64,000 nucleotides of DNA from Corynebacterium lowii (GCF_001412085.1 NZ_LKEV01000006.1:62001-126000); one strand, 5' to 3'; shown: positions 17,932 to 29,035, counted from the stretch's first letter. Numbers and translations are program-made. Notes: generated by a model not told the origin, from the letters alone.

Positions 17932-19239
17932 CTAGAGGATCAGCGAGCCAAAGAGGTAGCCCAGCCCCACGGCGATGGCGGTATAGACTACTCCCGGAAT
18001 CAGGAAGGGATGGTTGAATACCGCCTTACCGATGCGGGTGGAGCCGGTATCGTCCATCTCCACGGCGGCGAGCAGGGTGGGATAGGTGGGCAGTACGAAG
18101 AGCGCCGAGACCGCCGGGAAGGCCGCCACCGCCGTGAGCGGGCTGACCCCCATCGCCAGGGCCGCGGGCATGAGGGCCTGCGCGGTGGCGGCCTGGGAAT
18201 AGAGCAGCGAGGCGGCGAAGAAGAGCACCACGGCCAACAACCAGGGGCTACTGTGCAGCACCGAGCCGGAGAGCGATTCGATGCCCTCCATATTGTTCTT
18301 GATAATCGTGGTACCCAACCAGGCCACGCCGAGCACACAGATGCAGGCGGACATGCCCGAGCGGAATACCTGAGTATCCAGAATCTCGCCGGCGGGAATC
18401 TTAGTGGCCACGACGATGGCCGTGGCGGCGCTGAGCATGAGCGCCATGATCGCCTCATTGCGCGGCAGGGTGGGATCGGCAATCAGGCCCACCTGCGAGG
18501 AGGTGAGCGTGGCATAAAACACCACGAGTACGATGGCGCCGAGGAAAATCCCCACGGAGGTACGAGCCGCCCGCGTGGGTTCATAGGAAGCGGCTATCGA
18601 CGCCTCCTTGACCAGCCCTTGACGCACCCGCTCCTGGTACACCGGGTCATCCTCCAAATCCTTGCCCAGGCGATTGCTCAGCCAGGCCGTAGGGAAAATG
18701 GCGAGGAAGGTAGCGGGGATCATCACGGCGAGCAGGGACAGATAGGAAACTCCCAGGGGTTCCAGGATGGAAGCCAAAAAGACCACCGCGGCGGAAATAG
18801 GCGAGGCCACAATGCCCATCTGGGCGGCCACCACCGCTACCGAGAGTGGACGCGAGGGGCGCACCTTGCCCTCCTTGGCCACCTCCACGATGACCGGGAG
18901 GGTGGAAAAAGAGGTGTGCCCGGTGCCCGCAAAGACCGTCATGAGATAGGTGACCACCGGGGCCCACAGAGTGATCTGGCGGGGATTGCGGCGCAGGAAG
19001 CGCTCGGCCCAATACACCAGGAGTTCCATGCCGCCCGCGCGCTGCATGGTGGCGATGGCGGCGATAACGGACATGATGATGCCGATGACATCGAAGGGAA
19101 TATCCTCCCGGCTGACCGGAACGCCGGTCAAACCCAGGAGGAGAACACCAAGGCCACCGGTGAAGCCGATGGCGATGGAACCGAGACGGGCACCGAGGAC
19201 GATCGCCGCGAGAACGATCACTATGTGCAGGATAAGCAT
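17932..19239 (-). CDS. anaerobic C4-dicarboxylate transporter, DcuA/DcuB family
   Basis: A 435-residue membrane protein with about ten to twelve hydrophobic segments. The segment FAGTGHTSFSTLPVI near 105-120 and the conserved ASPISAAV near 145-152 are typical of Dcu carriers, which exchange fumarate, aspartate or succinate. It lies 85 bases downstream of aspA on the same strand, so aspartate uptake, deamination to fumarate and dicarboxylate exchange probably form one module. DcuA- versus DcuB-type cannot be decided by eye. Confidence 0.92.
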   Translation of the reverse strand: MLILHIVIVLAAIVLGARLGSIAIGFTGGLGVLLLGLTGVPVSREDIPFDVIGIIMSVIAAIATMQRAGGMELLVYWAERFLRRNPRQITLWAPVVTYLMTVFAGTGHTSFSTLPVIVEVAKEGKVRPSRPLSVAVVAAQMGIVASPISAAVVFLASILEPLGVSYLSLLAVMIPATFLAIFPTAWLSNRLGKDLEDDPVYQERVRQGLVKEASIAASYEPTRAARTSVGIFLGAIVLVVFYATLTSSQVGLIADPTLPRNEAIMALMLSAATAIVVATKIPAGEILDTQVFRSGMSACICVLGVAWLGTTIIKNNMEGIESLSGSVLHSSPWLLAVVLFFAASLLYSQAATAQALMPAALAMGVSPLTAVAAFPAVSALFVLPTYPTLLAAVEMDDTGSTRIGKAVFNHPFLIPGVVYTAIAVGLGYLFGSLIL

Positions 19240-19324
19240 ATCCGAGAAGCCCCTTGCAGAGATACGGTTTCTAACACCGTAATTATCCTGCTGAGGAGCT
19301 TATCGGGGCAACTTATGTGAGCGG

Positions 19325-20803
<1,479 letters not shown>

Positions 20804-20870
20804 GTGGAAACGGCGTCCTTTCTCGATGGATCAATTGACGCCTCCATAGTAGCGATGATGTGGGTTTTGC

Positions 20871-21713
20871 CTAGATGCGCGCAATCCTCAGATCCGTGGC
20901 CAAAATCGCCTCCGCCCCTACCCCGGCGAGGGCATCCATGACGTCGTTAGCCTCCGAGCGCGGGATCATGGCGCGCACCGCCACCCAATCCTTCCTGGTG
21001 AGCGGCGAAACTGTGGGGCCGGAAAGCCCAGGGGTGATCGCCGTGGCTTCGTCAAGGCGATCGCGGGAGACGTTGTAATCGAGCACCACGTAATGATGAG
21101 CGTGGACGATGCCTTCAAATCTGCGTAACATCACACGTTGCTCGGGGGTGATTTCGGGGGTACGCCCGACGACGATCGCCTCGGAACGGCAGATCACCTC
21201 CCCGAAAGGCTCCAAGCCCTGCTGGCGCAGGGTGGCTCCGGTGGACACCACATCCGCGATAACATCGGCCACGCCGAGCTTGATGGAAATTTCCACCGCG
21301 CCATCGAGCCGAATAACGGTGGCCTCAATCCCCTTGCCTTCCAGGTAGGTGCGCACCAGGTGCGGGTAGGCGGTGGCCACGCGCTTTCCGGCCAATTTCT
21401 CCACCGTCCAATCCTGGCCCGCCGGGGTGGCAAAGCGGAAGGTGGAGGCCCCAAAGCCCAGGGGCAGCACCTCGGTGACCTCGGCCTGAGAGTCGGCGGC
21501 GAGATCGCGGCCGGTGATGCCGAGGTCGAGTTCCCCGGAGGCCACGTAAATGGCGATGTCCTTGGGGCGGAGGAAAAAGAACTCCACGTTATTGGCCCGA
21601 TCAATCACGTTGAGGGCCTTGGAATCCCGGCGGCTGGCGTACCCGGCCTCCTTGAGGATGGTGGCAGCTACCTCGGAAAGGGCGCCCTTATTGGGCACGG
21701 CAATGCGCATCAT
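20871..21713 (-). CDS. hisG: ATP phosphoribosyltransferase, long form with regulatory domain
   Basis: A 280-residue HisG that catalyses the first step of histidine synthesis from ATP and PRPP. The long form has two periplasmic-binding-like catalytic domains ([12 protein letters not shown]-like [11 protein letters not shown] near 80 and the PRPP-binding [14 protein letters not shown] near 155) plus a C-terminal ACT-like domain from about 200 that binds the feedback inhibitor histidine. A Shine-Dalgarno taggagaa precedes the ATG by 7 bases. It follows hisE by 12 bases, so hisE-hisG is one unit, the order known in Corynebacterium. Confidence 0.96.
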   Translation of the reverse strand: MMRIAVPNKGALSEVAATILKEAGYASRRDSKALNVIDRANNVEFFFLRPKDIAIYVASGELDLGITGRDLAADSQAEVTEVLPLGFGASTFRFATPAGQDWTVEKLAGKRVATAYPHLVRTYLEGKGIEATVIRLDGAVEISIKLGVADVIADVVSTGATLRQQGLEPFGEVICRSEAIVVGRTPEITPEQRVMLRRFEGIVHAHHYVVLDYNVSRDRLDEATAITPGLSGPTVSPLTRKDWVAVRAMIPRSEANDVMDALAGVGAEAILATDLRIARI

Positions 21714-21725
21714 GGGTGGGTTCTC

Positions 21726-21989
21726 CTAAAGGTAGCGGTAGATATCTTCGGGGCTCAGGTCCCGGGAGAGCATGATGACCTGCACCCAGTACATCAGCTG
21801 GGAAATCTCTTCAGCCAGTTCCTCCTTGGATTGATACTCTGCGGCCATCCATACCTCGGCGGCCTCCTCCACCACCTTCTTGCCAATGCCGTGGACCCCG
21901 GAGGCGAGGGCGGCGGCGGTGGAGGATTCCTCCACGCTCGCCTGGGCGCGAGATTGTAGTTCCTGATAGAGGGAGTCAAAGTTCTTCAC
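21726..21989 (-). CDS. hisE: phosphoribosyl-ATP pyrophosphatase
   Basis: An 87-residue MazG-like enzyme that hydrolyses phosphoribosyl-ATP to phosphoribosyl-AMP, the second step of histidine synthesis. The helix with [14 protein letters not shown] (near 34-47) carries the acidic Mg2+ ligands. The start is GTG. A TAATCT -10 hexamer lies 6 bases upstream (plus-strand 21996-22001), so the hisEG message is probably leaderless and starts in the 14-base gap after the HAD gene. Confidence 0.94.
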   Translation of the reverse strand: MKNFDSLYQELQSRAQASVEESSTAAALASGVHGIGKKVVEEAAEVWMAAEYQSKEELAEEISQLMYWVQVIMLSRDLSPEDIYRYL

Positions 21990-21995
21990 GGAAGA

Positions 21996-22001
21996 AGATT
22001 A
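21996..22001 (-). promoter_or_regulatory. -10 element of hisE-hisG
   Basis: TAATCT on the minus strand, 6 bases before the hisE GTG. No Shine-Dalgarno sequence is present between them, consistent with a leaderless transcript. Confidence 0.5.
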
Positions 22002-22003
22002 TT

Positions 22004-22714
22004 TCATGCCTGGGTGCTCAGGGTGAACCATCTCTCAACATCGGCAGCTCGAACCCCCTCAAAGGAGCGCGAACCCCCGTGGAGGCTTTGCATGAGCAGC
22101 ACGCCCTCAACGAGGTCCGATTCATCCTCCGGCAGGCCGATGACCTGGCAACCAGCGGCCACGGCGGCGGTCATACCGGCCTGGGAGTCCTCAAAGACCA
22201 GGCACTCCTGCGGGGCCACCCCCAGGCGGCGGGCGGCCTCCACGTACATGTCGGGGGCGGGTTTAAATCGCCCGGCCTCGTCACCGGCCACGGAATCGCA
22301 GAAGAACTGCTCCCCCACGGCCTTGATAGAAGGGTCGGCAAGGGCGCGCTCGGTATTAGTGGTCACCATCATCGGCACGCCAAGAGCGCGCAGGCCTTCG
22401 AGCAGGGGGCGGACCCCAGGGCGTGGGGCGAGGGATTGCTCAAAGAGCCTGCCCACGCGGGCAAACATGGCGTCGTGAAGCTCCTTGGCCTGCTCGGGGC
22501 TCACCTCTACTCCGGCATGATCCGCGCAGACCTGAAGGGTGTGGTGGAAGGAACCGCCCACGGTGGCGGCGCGCAGTTCCGGGGTGAGGCGGCGGCCCAG
22601 GTGTTCACTGAGTTCGTAGGTGGCGATTCCCCACAGGGGCTCGGAATCTACCAGGGTGCCGTCCATATCCCAGAAGATCGCGCGGGGGCCGTTACTCCAA
22701 GATGGGGAGGTCAT
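22004..22714 (-). CDS. HAD-superfamily phosphatase, beta-phosphoglucomutase-like
   Basis: A 236-residue haloacid-dehalogenase-fold hydrolase. Motif I is FWDMDGTLVDSEPLW (near 14-28, nucleophile Asp), a helical cap domain follows, motif II is TTNT (near 118), motif III includes Lys in GRFKPAPDMY, and motif IV is VFEDSQAG (near 173). This is the pattern of subclass IA sugar-phosphate or phosphoglycolate phosphatases. The substrate cannot be read from sequence. Its start overlaps the preceding hypothetical gene by 23 bases, and hisE follows after 14 bases, so read-through transcription is possible. Confidence 0.88.
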   Translation of the reverse strand: MTSPSWSNGPRAIFWDMDGTLVDSEPLWGIATYELSEHLGRRLTPELRAATVGGSFHHTLQVCADHAGVEVSPEQAKELHDAMFARVGRLFEQSLAPRPGVRPLLEGLRALGVPMMVTTNTERALADPSIKAVGEQFFCDSVAGDEAGRFKPAPDMYVEAARRLGVAPQECLVFEDSQAGMTAAVAAGCQVIGLPEDESDLVEGVLLMQSLHGGSRSFEGVRAADVERWFTLSTQA

Positions 22715-23084
22715 GCAGCTCCTCTTCTGCTACTCCGGCACCGCGGGCGAGGGCGCGGAAGAGATCGTTGAGCTCCGCGTATTCCTCCGGCTCAAGCACG
22801 GCGCAGTGGTGCTTCTCGTTGAAAGCGTGCAATTCCTCGATGGTGGCGCGCAGGAACACCGGCACGGCTTCCGGGGGCTCGCCCTCTACCCGGTCCAGCA
22901 GGGTACCAAGGATACTGCGCAATTCCTCCAGGGCAGTGGGATCGAAGGGCTGATCCCAGAGTTCCTTTTCCTCCTCCTGGAGATAATCCCCGGAGACAAA
23001 GGTGCTTAGATCCTTCAAAAACTCGTCGATAGCCGGTTGAAACTCGCTGCGGATGTGGGCGGAGGGGGTACTCATGGCTTCCAT
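22692..23084 (-). CDS. conserved hypothetical acidic protein
   Basis: A 130-residue soluble protein, rich in Glu and Leu and predicted to be mostly helical. There is no signal peptide or membrane segment and no catalytic motif I recognise. The N-terminal MEAMSTPSAH allows a second start three codons in. It lies 15 bases after mshC and overlaps the HAD gene by 23 bases, so it belongs to that transcription unit. Function unknown; coding status is supported by the tight operon packing and normal codon use. Confidence 0.7.
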   Translation of the reverse strand: MEAMSTPSAHIRSEFQPAIDEFLKDLSTFVSGDYLQEEEKELWDQPFDPTALEELRSILGTLLDRVEGEPPEAVPVFLRATIEELHAFNEKHHCAVLEPEEYAELNDLFRALARGAGVAEEELHDLPILE

Positions 23085-23099
23085 TGTGAATCAAACCCC

Positions 23100-24332
23100 C
23101 TATATGCGCACGCCCAGCAGGGATTCCATCGCCAGGCTCACCGCGCTGCCCTGCCCCTCTGTCGAACAGGTGCACGCCCACTCGTCGAGCACCGCCAGGG
23201 CACCGGGGGTATCGAGGTCGTCGGAAAGCCGGGCGCGCAGTTCGGCCACCACGGATTCGGCGTGGTCGATGCTGCCACCGCGTTGGGCGGCCTCGCGCCA
23301 ATAGGCCAAGCGCTGCTCGGCCTCGGTGAGCACGGCCTGAGACCAATCGCGGTCGCTGCGGTAATGCGAGGAAAAGACGCCTAGGCGGATGGCATCGGGC
23401 TCATGGCCTGCACGTAGGAGATCGGAGACGAACACCAGATTGCCGAGGGACTTGGACATCTTCACCCCATCCAAGGCCATCATGCCGGCGTGCACGTAGT
23501 GCCCGGCCATGCGCTCGCAACCCAGGGCAGCCTCCGCGTGGGCGGCGGAGAACTCGTGGTGCGGGAAGGCGAGGTCGGAGCCACCGCCCTGGATAGCAAA
23601 GTGCGGCCCCAAGCGCTTGGTGGCGATGGCGGAGCACTCGATGTGCCAGCCGGGACGGCCCGGGCCGAAGGGAGAATCCCAGGCGGGCTCCCCCGGCCTT
23701 TGCGCGCGCCAAATCAGGGCATCGAGGCTGTGGGCCTTGCCGGGGCGCTCGGGGTCGCCGCCGCGCTCGGCAAAGAACTTCTCCATCTCGGCCCAGGAAT
23801 AGTGGGACTCGTAGCCGAACTGCTCGGTGGCGTCCACGGAGGCGTACACATCCGGGTATTCGGAATCATCCACGGTGTAGGCGGCCCCGCTATCGAGCAG
23901 GGCGGAGACCATCTCGATCACCTCGTCGATGGATTCCATCGCTCCCACATAATCGCGCGGCGGTAGCACCCGCAGGGCCTCCATATCCCTGCGGAACTTT
24001 TCTATCTGGGAGGTACCCAGTTCGCGCCAATCCACCCCATCGCGGGCGGCCCGCTCAAAGAGCGGATCGTCCACATCGGTGATGTTTTGCACGTAATGTA
24101 CCTCGTGGCTATTATCGCGCAGCACCCGATAAGCCAGGTCAAAGGCGAGGTAGGTGGCCGCGTGCCCCAAATGCGTGGAGTCGTAGGGGGTGATTCCGCA
24201 CACGTACATGCCCACCGGCCCGCTCTCGGGTACCTCCACCTCGCGCACGGTTTGCGCCGCAGTGTCGTAGAGGTGAAGCGGTACTGGGTTGCCGGGGGCC
24301 GTGGGAAGCTGAGGGGAGGGCCAAGAACGCAT
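23100..24332 (-). CDS. mshC: cysteine:glucosaminyl-inositol ligase MshC (mycothiol biosynthesis)
   Basis: A 410-residue class I aminoacyl-tRNA-synthetase-like ligase. It activates cysteine with ATP and joins it to GlcN-Ins in mycothiol synthesis. The HIGH-type motif is HLGHAATY, the KMSKS motif is intact (KMSKSLGN), and zinc ligands appear in [15 protein letters not shown] and FPHHEFS. The start MRSW at 24332 matches mycobacterial MshC (MQSW) better than the GTG at 24341. It is distinguished from CysS by its shorter C-terminus and by genomic context beside uppP. A TAGGGT hexamer lies 7 bases upstream. Confidence 0.95.
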   Translation of the reverse strand: MRSWPSPQLPTAPGNPVPLHLYDTAAQTVREVEVPESGPVGMYVCGITPYDSTHLGHAATYLAFDLAYRVLRDNSHEVHYVQNITDVDDPLFERAARDGVDWRELGTSQIEKFRRDMEALRVLPPRDYVGAMESIDEVIEMVSALLDSGAAYTVDDSEYPDVYASVDATEQFGYESHYSWAEMEKFFAERGGDPERPGKAHSLDALIWRAQRPGEPAWDSPFGPGRPGWHIECSAIATKRLGPHFAIQGGGSDLAFPHHEFSAAHAEAALGCERMAGHYVHAGMMALDGVKMSKSLGNLVFVSDLLRAGHEPDAIRLGVFSSHYRSDRDWSQAVLTEAEQRLAYWREAAQRGGSIDHAESVVAELRARLSDDLDTPGALAVLDEWACTCSTEGQGSAVSLAMESLLGVRI

Positions 24333-24339
24333 GGGATAC

Positions 24340-24345
24340 ACCCTA
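24340..24345 (-). promoter_or_regulatory. possible -10 element of mshC
   Basis: TAGGGT on the minus strand, 7 bases before the preferred mshC ATG at 24332; no ribosome binding site is seen, so the transcript may be leaderless. It is a weak match (TAnnnT only). Confidence 0.35.
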
Positions 24346-24390
24346 TCCCCTTTGGCGCCTCCGTGGCCCAGCTGGGTGCGGAGGGTCCGC

Positions 24391-25263
24391 TTAGAGCAGG
24401 CCCACAGCCAGCAGAATCATCACCAAAATACCCAGCGGAATGCGGTAGGCGGCAAACCAGGAGAAGGAATGGTGCGCCACGAACTTCAGCAACCAGGCAA
24501 TACAGGCATAGCCCAAGACAAAGCAGATGAGGGTGCCCACTAGCAATTGCCCGCCCGAGGCCGCTTGCCCCACCGCGGGATCAAAAACGTCCTTGAGGGA
24601 GAACAGCCCCGAGGCCATCACGGCGGGGATGGCGAGCAGGAAGGAAAACCTCGTGGCCACCTCGCGCTCTAGGCCCAGGAAGAGGCCGCCGGAGATGGTG
24701 CCGCCGGAGCGCGAGACGCCGGGGATCAGCGCAAGACACTGGCACAGGCCCATGACCAGGGCGTCTTTCATGGTGAGTTCTTCATAAGAGCGTTCTTTGC
24801 GGCCGATCTTTTCCGCCAGGATGAACACGAAGGAGAACAAGATGAGCACGGTGGCGGTGATCCAGAGGTTGCGCAGCGTATCGCGGATGGCGTCCTGGAA
24901 GAGCACCCCGGCGATGCCGATGGGCAGGGAACCAGCAATCACCATCCACCCCATGCGGTAATCAAAATTACGGGCCTCGCGGTTAAAGAGACCCCGGAAC
25001 CATGCGGTGAGAATATTCCAAATATCGCGAGCAAAGTACACCACCACCGCCAGTTCCGTGCCCAGTTGCACCACAGCCGTGAAGGAAGCCCCTGCATCGG
25101 CCCCCCAGAACAGCTCTGAGACGATGCGCAGGTGGCCCGAGGAACTCACCGGCAAAAACTCGGTGAGCCCCTGGACGATGGAGAGCACGATCACCTGTAT
25201 CCAGGACATCTGCTCGGTATTGGCGGCAGCGGAGGCAAGCAAGGTCACGTCATTCACCCGCAT
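24391..25263 (-). CDS. uppP: undecaprenyl-diphosphate phosphatase UppP/BacA
   Basis: A 290-residue polytopic membrane enzyme that dephosphorylates undecaprenyl-PP to recycle the lipid carrier of cell-wall synthesis. Both active-site signatures are present: [15 protein letters not shown] (near 30-44) and the phosphatase-like PGVSRSGGT (near 180-188). About eight hydrophobic segments are visible. The start at 25263 gives an N-terminal stretch (LLASAAAN) before the first helix; an internal ATG at 25209 is possible, but a -10 hexamer 7 bases upstream favours 25263. Confidence 0.96.
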   Translation of the reverse strand: MRVNDVTLLASAAANTEQMSWIQVIVLSIVQGLTEFLPVSSSGHLRIVSELFWGADAGASFTAVVQLGTELAVVVYFARDIWNILTAWFRGLFNREARNFDYRMGWMVIAGSLPIGIAGVLFQDAIRDTLRNLWITATVLILFSFVFILAEKIGRKERSYEELTMKDALVMGLCQCLALIPGVSRSGGTISGGLFLGLEREVATRFSFLLAIPAVMASGLFSLKDVFDPAVGQAASGGQLLVGTLICFVLGYACIAWLLKFVAHHSFSWFAAYRIPLGILVMILLAVGLL

Positions 25264-25287
25264 GACCCTACTACTAGGCTGGGACCG
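25264..25287. promoter_or_regulatory. compact divergent promoter, uppP / AKR-like gene
   Basis: The 24-base gap contains a near-palindromic CCTACTACTAGG. On the minus strand TAGTAG (25271-25276) is 7 bases before the uppP ATG; on the plus strand TACTAG (25272-25277) is 10 bases before the GTG at 25288. The same bases therefore offer a -10 element in both directions, with little or no 5' leader on either side. Confidence 0.45.
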
Positions 25288-26145
25288 GTGGATTTAAGAA
25301 CACTGGGGCAATCCGGTCTAAGAGTCTCCGAGCTGGGCCTGAGCACGGGGCATTGGGGAACACAGGTGGCTATCGACGCCGCCCCGGCCCTCTTGCGCGC
25401 CTTCCTCGACGAGGGAGGAAACCTGGTGGACGTGGCCTCCGCAGCGGCGATGGCCGAGGTCAATTCCGGGGTACACCGCCGCGAACTGGTGCTTTCTGCG
25501 GCCTCGGGGGTGAACCCGGCATCGCCCGCGGGGCGTCGGGTGGATTGCTCGCGGCGCGCCTTACTCAACGATCTCGATGATATTTTGGCCACTCTTGGCC
25601 TGGACCACCTCGACTTGTGGAGCGTGGCCTATTGGGACCCTCACACCCCCGTGGAGGAGGTTTGTGCGGCGCTGGATTATGCGGTGGATACCGGGCGGGT
25701 GCGCTACGCCGGGGTACGCGATTACGCCGGATGGCAATTGGCCGCCACCTACGCACAACGTCCCCTCGTGGCCACGCAGGTGCCCTATTCTCTCCTGGTA
25801 CGCGAGGCGGAATTGGAGGTTATGCCCGCCGCCGAATATCTGGGGGTGGGGTTGATCGCCGCCGATCCCCTCGCCCACGGGGTGCTCAGCGGAGAGATCG
25901 CCGCCGACGATCCCCATGCCCCGCGCTTTATGGGCCAGCGCTCGGAGAAGATCACAGAGGCGCTGCGCACGGCGGCTCAGGGGCTGGGGCTTTCGGCTGC
26001 CACGGCAGCGGTGGCCTGGGTACGCCAGCGGGCAGAAGTGGCCGCTACCTTGGTGGAAGCCCAGGAACCGGAGGACATATCCCGGTGCGCTCGGGCGACC
26101 TTGCCGGTGCCTATTCACAGGGCTCTTGACGATATATCTCGCTGA
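25288..26145 (+). CDS. aldo/keto-reductase-fold protein lacking a recognisable catalytic tetrad
   Basis: A 285-residue protein with a clear aldo/keto reductase backbone: [19 protein letters not shown] at the N-terminus, [20 protein letters not shown] in the middle and [14 protein letters not shown] after it. The catalytic residues look eroded. Where the family has DTAxxYG the protein reads [10 protein letters not shown] (Asp kept, Tyr lost); where it has the Lys (vlaTK) it reads LVLSAAS; where it has the His (LyqiH) it reads LWSVAYW. It may bind a nucleotide without normal reduction chemistry. The start GTG 25288 is chosen from domain position and a -10 hexamer; the frame is open further upstream across uppP. 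The lipoprotein gene follows 23 bases later. Confidence 0.82.
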   Translation: MDLRTLGQSGLRVSELGLSTGHWGTQVAIDAAPALLRAFLDEGGNLVDVASAAAMAEVNSGVHRRELVLSAASGVNPASPAGRRVDCSRRALLNDLDDILATLGLDHLDLWSVAYWDPHTPVEEVCAALDYAVDTGRVRYAGVRDYAGWQLAATYAQRPLVATQVPYSLLVREAELEVMPAAEYLGVGLIAADPLAHGVLSGEIAADDPHAPRFMGQRSEKITEALRTAAQGLGLSAATAAVAWVRQRAEVAATLVEAQEPEDISRCARATLPVPIHRALDDISR

Positions 26146-26154
26146 GCACACTGC

Positions 26155-26160
26155 TAAAGT
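26155..26160 (+). promoter_or_regulatory. -10 element of the lipoprotein gene
   Basis: TAAAGT lies 8 bases before the GTG at 26169 with no ribosome binding site between them. A TTGACG at 26126-26131 could be a -35, but the 23-base spacing is too long, so the -35 is unclear. Confidence 0.45.
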
Positions 26161-26168
26161 TCCCTATT

Positions 26169-27203
26169 GTGAAGATGGCAAAGAAAGCGAAGTTCACGGC
26201 CATGCTCGCGCTGACGTGCACGGCGTTTTTGGCGGCTGGCTGCCAATCGCAGATTCCCTCGGATCTGGGTGATGAGATGGGCAATGCCCAGCCCGTTGCC
26301 TCGCCACCCAGCAGTGATCCCGCCGGTGAGGTGATCGCCCTGCCGGTGTCGGTAGCCAAGGTGCAGGCCGTGGAACGGGTGGGCAACACGCTGGCCGTGC
26401 GCTCGGCTGAGACCATCGCCCTGGGCACGGTGGAAGATTTCCGCTCCGGGGACGCCGTGGAGGTTTCTATCCCCGCCGAATGTGGCGAGCTGAGCGCCGC
26501 GAGCGATTCCTTCGTGCTGGCCTGTGGCCAGGAGGTGCGCCTCTACCCCGCCGATCATCCGCGCGAGGAGCAGGTGCGTTCCGTGGAGCACCGCGCCACC
26601 GCCGCCACCCTGCTCAGCAGCGGGGAGCTCGCCACCGCCAACGACAGCGAGGACGAGGTAGTCATATACCCCCCGCAGGGTGACCCCGTGGTGATCGGCG
26701 TGGAGGCCCCCACCACCCAATTGCTTTCCCAACCAATCAGCGGCGCCCCCGATGCCCTCGTGCGGACGTGGGCGGAGGATACGACGATCCAGGACATTGA
26801 CTGGACCAATGAACGCGAGGGAGGCCGCCTGCGCGTGGGCCTGGGCGTGGGGCGGATAAGCACGGGAACCGAGGAGCTGCTCTTGGCCTCGGATACCACC
26901 GGCGATCAATTGGCGGTGTACACCACCGATGACGTTGTGCGCTTGCACCAGACGGCACCGGTGCCGGATTCCCCTTGGGCGGTGGCCTGGGATGAATCTC
27001 ACCGCCTCGCCTGGGTGGCTTCTACCGCCGGTAATATACTGACTGGCTGGGATATTTCGCAGGGGGTCCCGGAGCAGCGTCACAGCCTGTCCACTGTGGC
27101 CAATGCCACCTCGCTCCTAGCGTTGGATAACGGCACCCTCGTGCTGGCCTCCGCGAGCGGCGAGGGCCTCCAAGTGATTAATAACCCCACCTCTTCCACG
27201 TAA
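26169..27203 (+). CDS. secreted lipoprotein, possible beta-propeller
   Basis: A 344-residue protein with a type II signal peptide: basic MKMAKKAK, a hydrophobic stretch and the lipobox LAAGC, giving a lipid-modified Cys at about residue 25. The mature part consists of repeated short beta-rich units (for example LAVRSAETIALG, ASDSFVLACGQEVRLY, LAWVASTAGNILTGWD), which suggests a beta-propeller-like extracytoplasmic domain. Function unknown. The start is GTG. pyrD follows after 9 bases and is preceded by a Shine-Dalgarno aagga, so the two genes are probably co-transcribed. Confidence 0.85.
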   Translation: MKMAKKAKFTAMLALTCTAFLAAGCQSQIPSDLGDEMGNAQPVASPPSSDPAGEVIALPVSVAKVQAVERVGNTLAVRSAETIALGTVEDFRSGDAVEVSIPAECGELSAASDSFVLACGQEVRLYPADHPREEQVRSVEHRATAATLLSSGELATANDSEDEVVIYPPQGDPVVIGVEAPTTQLLSQPISGAPDALVRTWAEDTTIQDIDWTNEREGGRLRVGLGVGRISTGTEELLLASDTTGDQLAVYTTDDVVRLHQTAPVPDSPWAVAWDESHRLAWVASTAGNILTGWDISQGVPEQRHSLSTVANATSLLALDNGTLVLASASGEGLQVINNPTSST

Positions 27204-27212
27204 GGATTTCTC

Positions 27213-28304
27213 ATGGGTGCTCTTCGCAATACCGCTTATCGTCTGGTTCTCAAAGGACTCTTCGTTATGGACCCAGAGAAGGTTCATGGCTTGGTCAGTG
27301 ATGTGTTGGGGGTTCTGCAATTCATGGGGCCACTCAATCGCCTCATCGGGCGAGTGATGCCTGTGCGCGATCCCATTCTGGCTCAGGAGGTTTTTGGCGC
27401 GGTATTTCCGCGTCCCCTGGGTTTGGCCGCGGGCTTTGATAAGTCCGCGCACTCCCCCGATCTATGGACTCCCATCGGCTTTGGTTATGCGGAGATTGGT
27501 ACCGTCACGGCCTCTCCCCAGCCCGGTAACCCCACACCGCGGCTTTTCCGCCTTAAGGCCGATCGCGGCATCCTCAACCGCATGGGCTTTAATAACCCTG
27601 GGGCCGCCCAGGTGGCCACCAACCTCTATCGACGCCGTTACGAGGACATCGTGGGCGTCAATATCGGCAAAACCAAGGTGGTGCCGCTGGAAAACGCGGT
27701 GGAGGATTATAAGCGCTCTGCCAATCTCCTAGAGCACCTGGCCACCTACCTCGTGGTCAATGTTTCCTCCCCCAATACCCCAGGATTGCGGGACCTCCAG
27801 GCAGTGGAATCCCTACGCCCCATCTTGCAAGCAGTTCAGGGGACCACAGATGCCCCGGTGTTGGTGAAAATCGCCCCCGATCTTTCCGATGAAGATATTG
27901 ATGCCGTGGCTGATCTGGCCTTGGAATTGGGGCTCGATGGAATTGTGGCTACCAATACCACCATCTCCCGCGAGGGCTTGGCTACCAAAAAGGTAGAGGA
28001 GATGGGGGCCGGAGGGGTTTCTGGCCCACCCGTGGCCGCCCGCTCCCTAGAGGTGCTCAAACGCTTGCGCGCCCGAGTAGGCGATGAGCTGGTGCTTATC
28101 TCCGTGGGGGGGATCGAGACCCCGCAGCAGGCCTGGGAGCGCATTGCCGCTGGGGCTACCCTGCTCCAGGGATATACCGGACTCATCTACGGTGGGCCGG
28201 ATTGGATTCGGGATATTCACCGTGGACTGGCTGATCAATTACGAGCCCAGGGTTTTGGCAATATCGCTGAAGCCGTGGGCTGCGGACGAGCCTGGGTGGA
28301 TTAA
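27213..28304 (+). CDS. pyrD: dihydroorotate dehydrogenase (quinone), class 2
   Basis: A 363-residue FMN enzyme that oxidises dihydroorotate to orotate and passes electrons to quinone. The N-terminal helical extension (about 1-45) marks the membrane-associated class 2. [11 protein letters not shown] (near 70) and GFNNPG are flavin-binding, [11 protein letters not shown] (near 184) carries the catalytic Ser and NTT is near 250. The C-terminal [25 protein letters not shown] holds the phosphate-binding loop. The stop overlaps the convergent PEBP gene stop by 4 bases (TTAA). Confidence 0.97.
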   Translation: MGALRNTAYRLVLKGLFVMDPEKVHGLVSDVLGVLQFMGPLNRLIGRVMPVRDPILAQEVFGAVFPRPLGLAAGFDKSAHSPDLWTPIGFGYAEIGTVTASPQPGNPTPRLFRLKADRGILNRMGFNNPGAAQVATNLYRRRYEDIVGVNIGKTKVVPLENAVEDYKRSANLLEHLATYLVVNVSSPNTPGLRDLQAVESLRPILQAVQGTTDAPVLVKIAPDLSDEDIDAVADLALELGLDGIVATNTTISREGLATKKVEEMGAGGVSGPPVAARSLEVLKRLRARVGDELVLISVGGIETPQQAWERIAAGATLLQGYTGLIYGGPDWIRDIHRGLADQLRAQGFGNIAEAVGCGRAWVD

Positions 28305-28822
28305 TTCTCGTACCAACCCCACAGGATTGCGCGACCCAGGGAATGGAAGTAAAGCTGAAAACCGAGCACCGTGGGGCTAGCGGTGGCGTCGATTTCTAGC
28401 TCTTCCACGTCTACCGCATGGACGGCAAAGAGATAGCGGTGCGGGCCGTGCCCCTCGGGCGGCTGGGGGCCATAAAAAGAGCGCTGCCCGCTATCGTTCA
28501 CTAGGGATAGCGCTCCTTCTATTTCTTCCCCGGCGGTGATCTCCGTGACGTTCACCGGGATATTGCACACCGCCCAGTGCCAGAAACCGGCGGCCGTGGG
28601 GGCATCGGGATCAAAGCATGTGATGGCGAGCGATTTGGTGCCCTCGGGCAGATCGGACCAGGCGAGGTGCGGGGAACGCGATGAGGGGGCGGCTATGTTC
28701 TCCGAGAGGCGCTGGCTTTCCTCGAAATCTTCGGAGCGGAGCGAGAACTCGGGGAGTTTCTTGAGCGGAGCATAGGGATCGGGGCCGGGGAAACGGGAAT
28801 CGTGGGCGTAGGAATAACTCAT
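28301..28822 (-). CDS. YbhB/YbcL-type phosphatidylethanolamine-binding-like protein
   Basis: A 173-residue PEBP/RKIP-fold protein. Conserved elements are [39 protein letters not shown] (the DPDxP and HW ligand-pocket motifs) and [22 protein letters not shown]. The fold binds anions or phospholipid heads; the bacterial role is unknown. The ATG at 28822 ([17 protein letters not shown]) fits homologues; a GTG at 28849 would add nine residues. It is transcribed towards pyrD, sharing the stop tetranucleotide, which leaves no space for a terminator. Confidence 0.9.
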   Translation of the reverse strand: MSYSYAHDSRFPGPDPYAPLKKLPEFSLRSEDFEESQRLSENIAAPSSRSPHLAWSDLPEGTKSLAITCFDPDAPTAAGFWHWAVCNIPVNVTEITAGEEIEGALSLVNDSGQRSFYGPQPPEGHGPHRYLFAVHAVDVEELEIDATASPTVLGFQLYFHSLGRAILWGWYEN

Positions 28823-28939
28823 GCCTTCCACTACTACACGAACTTCCACAGTTGTTATTTAAAAAGGTATCCTGAACTGCCAGTTTGTTGCTAAATGTGG
28901 GGTTGGGTTAAGGTAAACGTCGTTCGCATGAACCACCTT

Positions 28940-29025
28940 GCCCGGGTGGCGGAATGGCAGACGCGCTAGCTTGAGGTGCTAGTGTCCTATTAACGGACGT
29001 GGGGGTTCAAGTCCCCCTCCGGGCA
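28940..29025 (+). tRNA. tRNA-Leu (anticodon GAG)
   Basis: The acceptor arm gcccggg (28940-28946) pairs with tccgggc (29018-29024, one G-T pair) and the discriminator is A. The D arm, a 5-bp anticodon stem (ctagc/gctag) with loop TTGAGGT (anticodon GAG), a long class II variable arm (gtcctattaacggac) and a T arm with ggttcaagtcc are all visible. The long variable arm and the A discriminator fit leucine. CCA is not encoded. The 90 bases upstream hold its promoter, whose elements I could not place with confidence. Confidence 0.97.
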
Positions 29026-29035
29026 CAAGAGATAT

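Noticed and set aside
17260-19320. A 686-codon plus-strand frame over the DUF202 and transporter genes
   Set aside because: The product is low-complexity Arg/Gly/His-rich and lies across two verified genes and one antisense transporter with clear membrane segments.
28895-28935. DtxR-like sequence upstream of tRNA-Leu (TTGGGTTAAGGTAAACG)
   Set aside because: Only about 12 of 19 positions agree and a tRNA is not an expected target.
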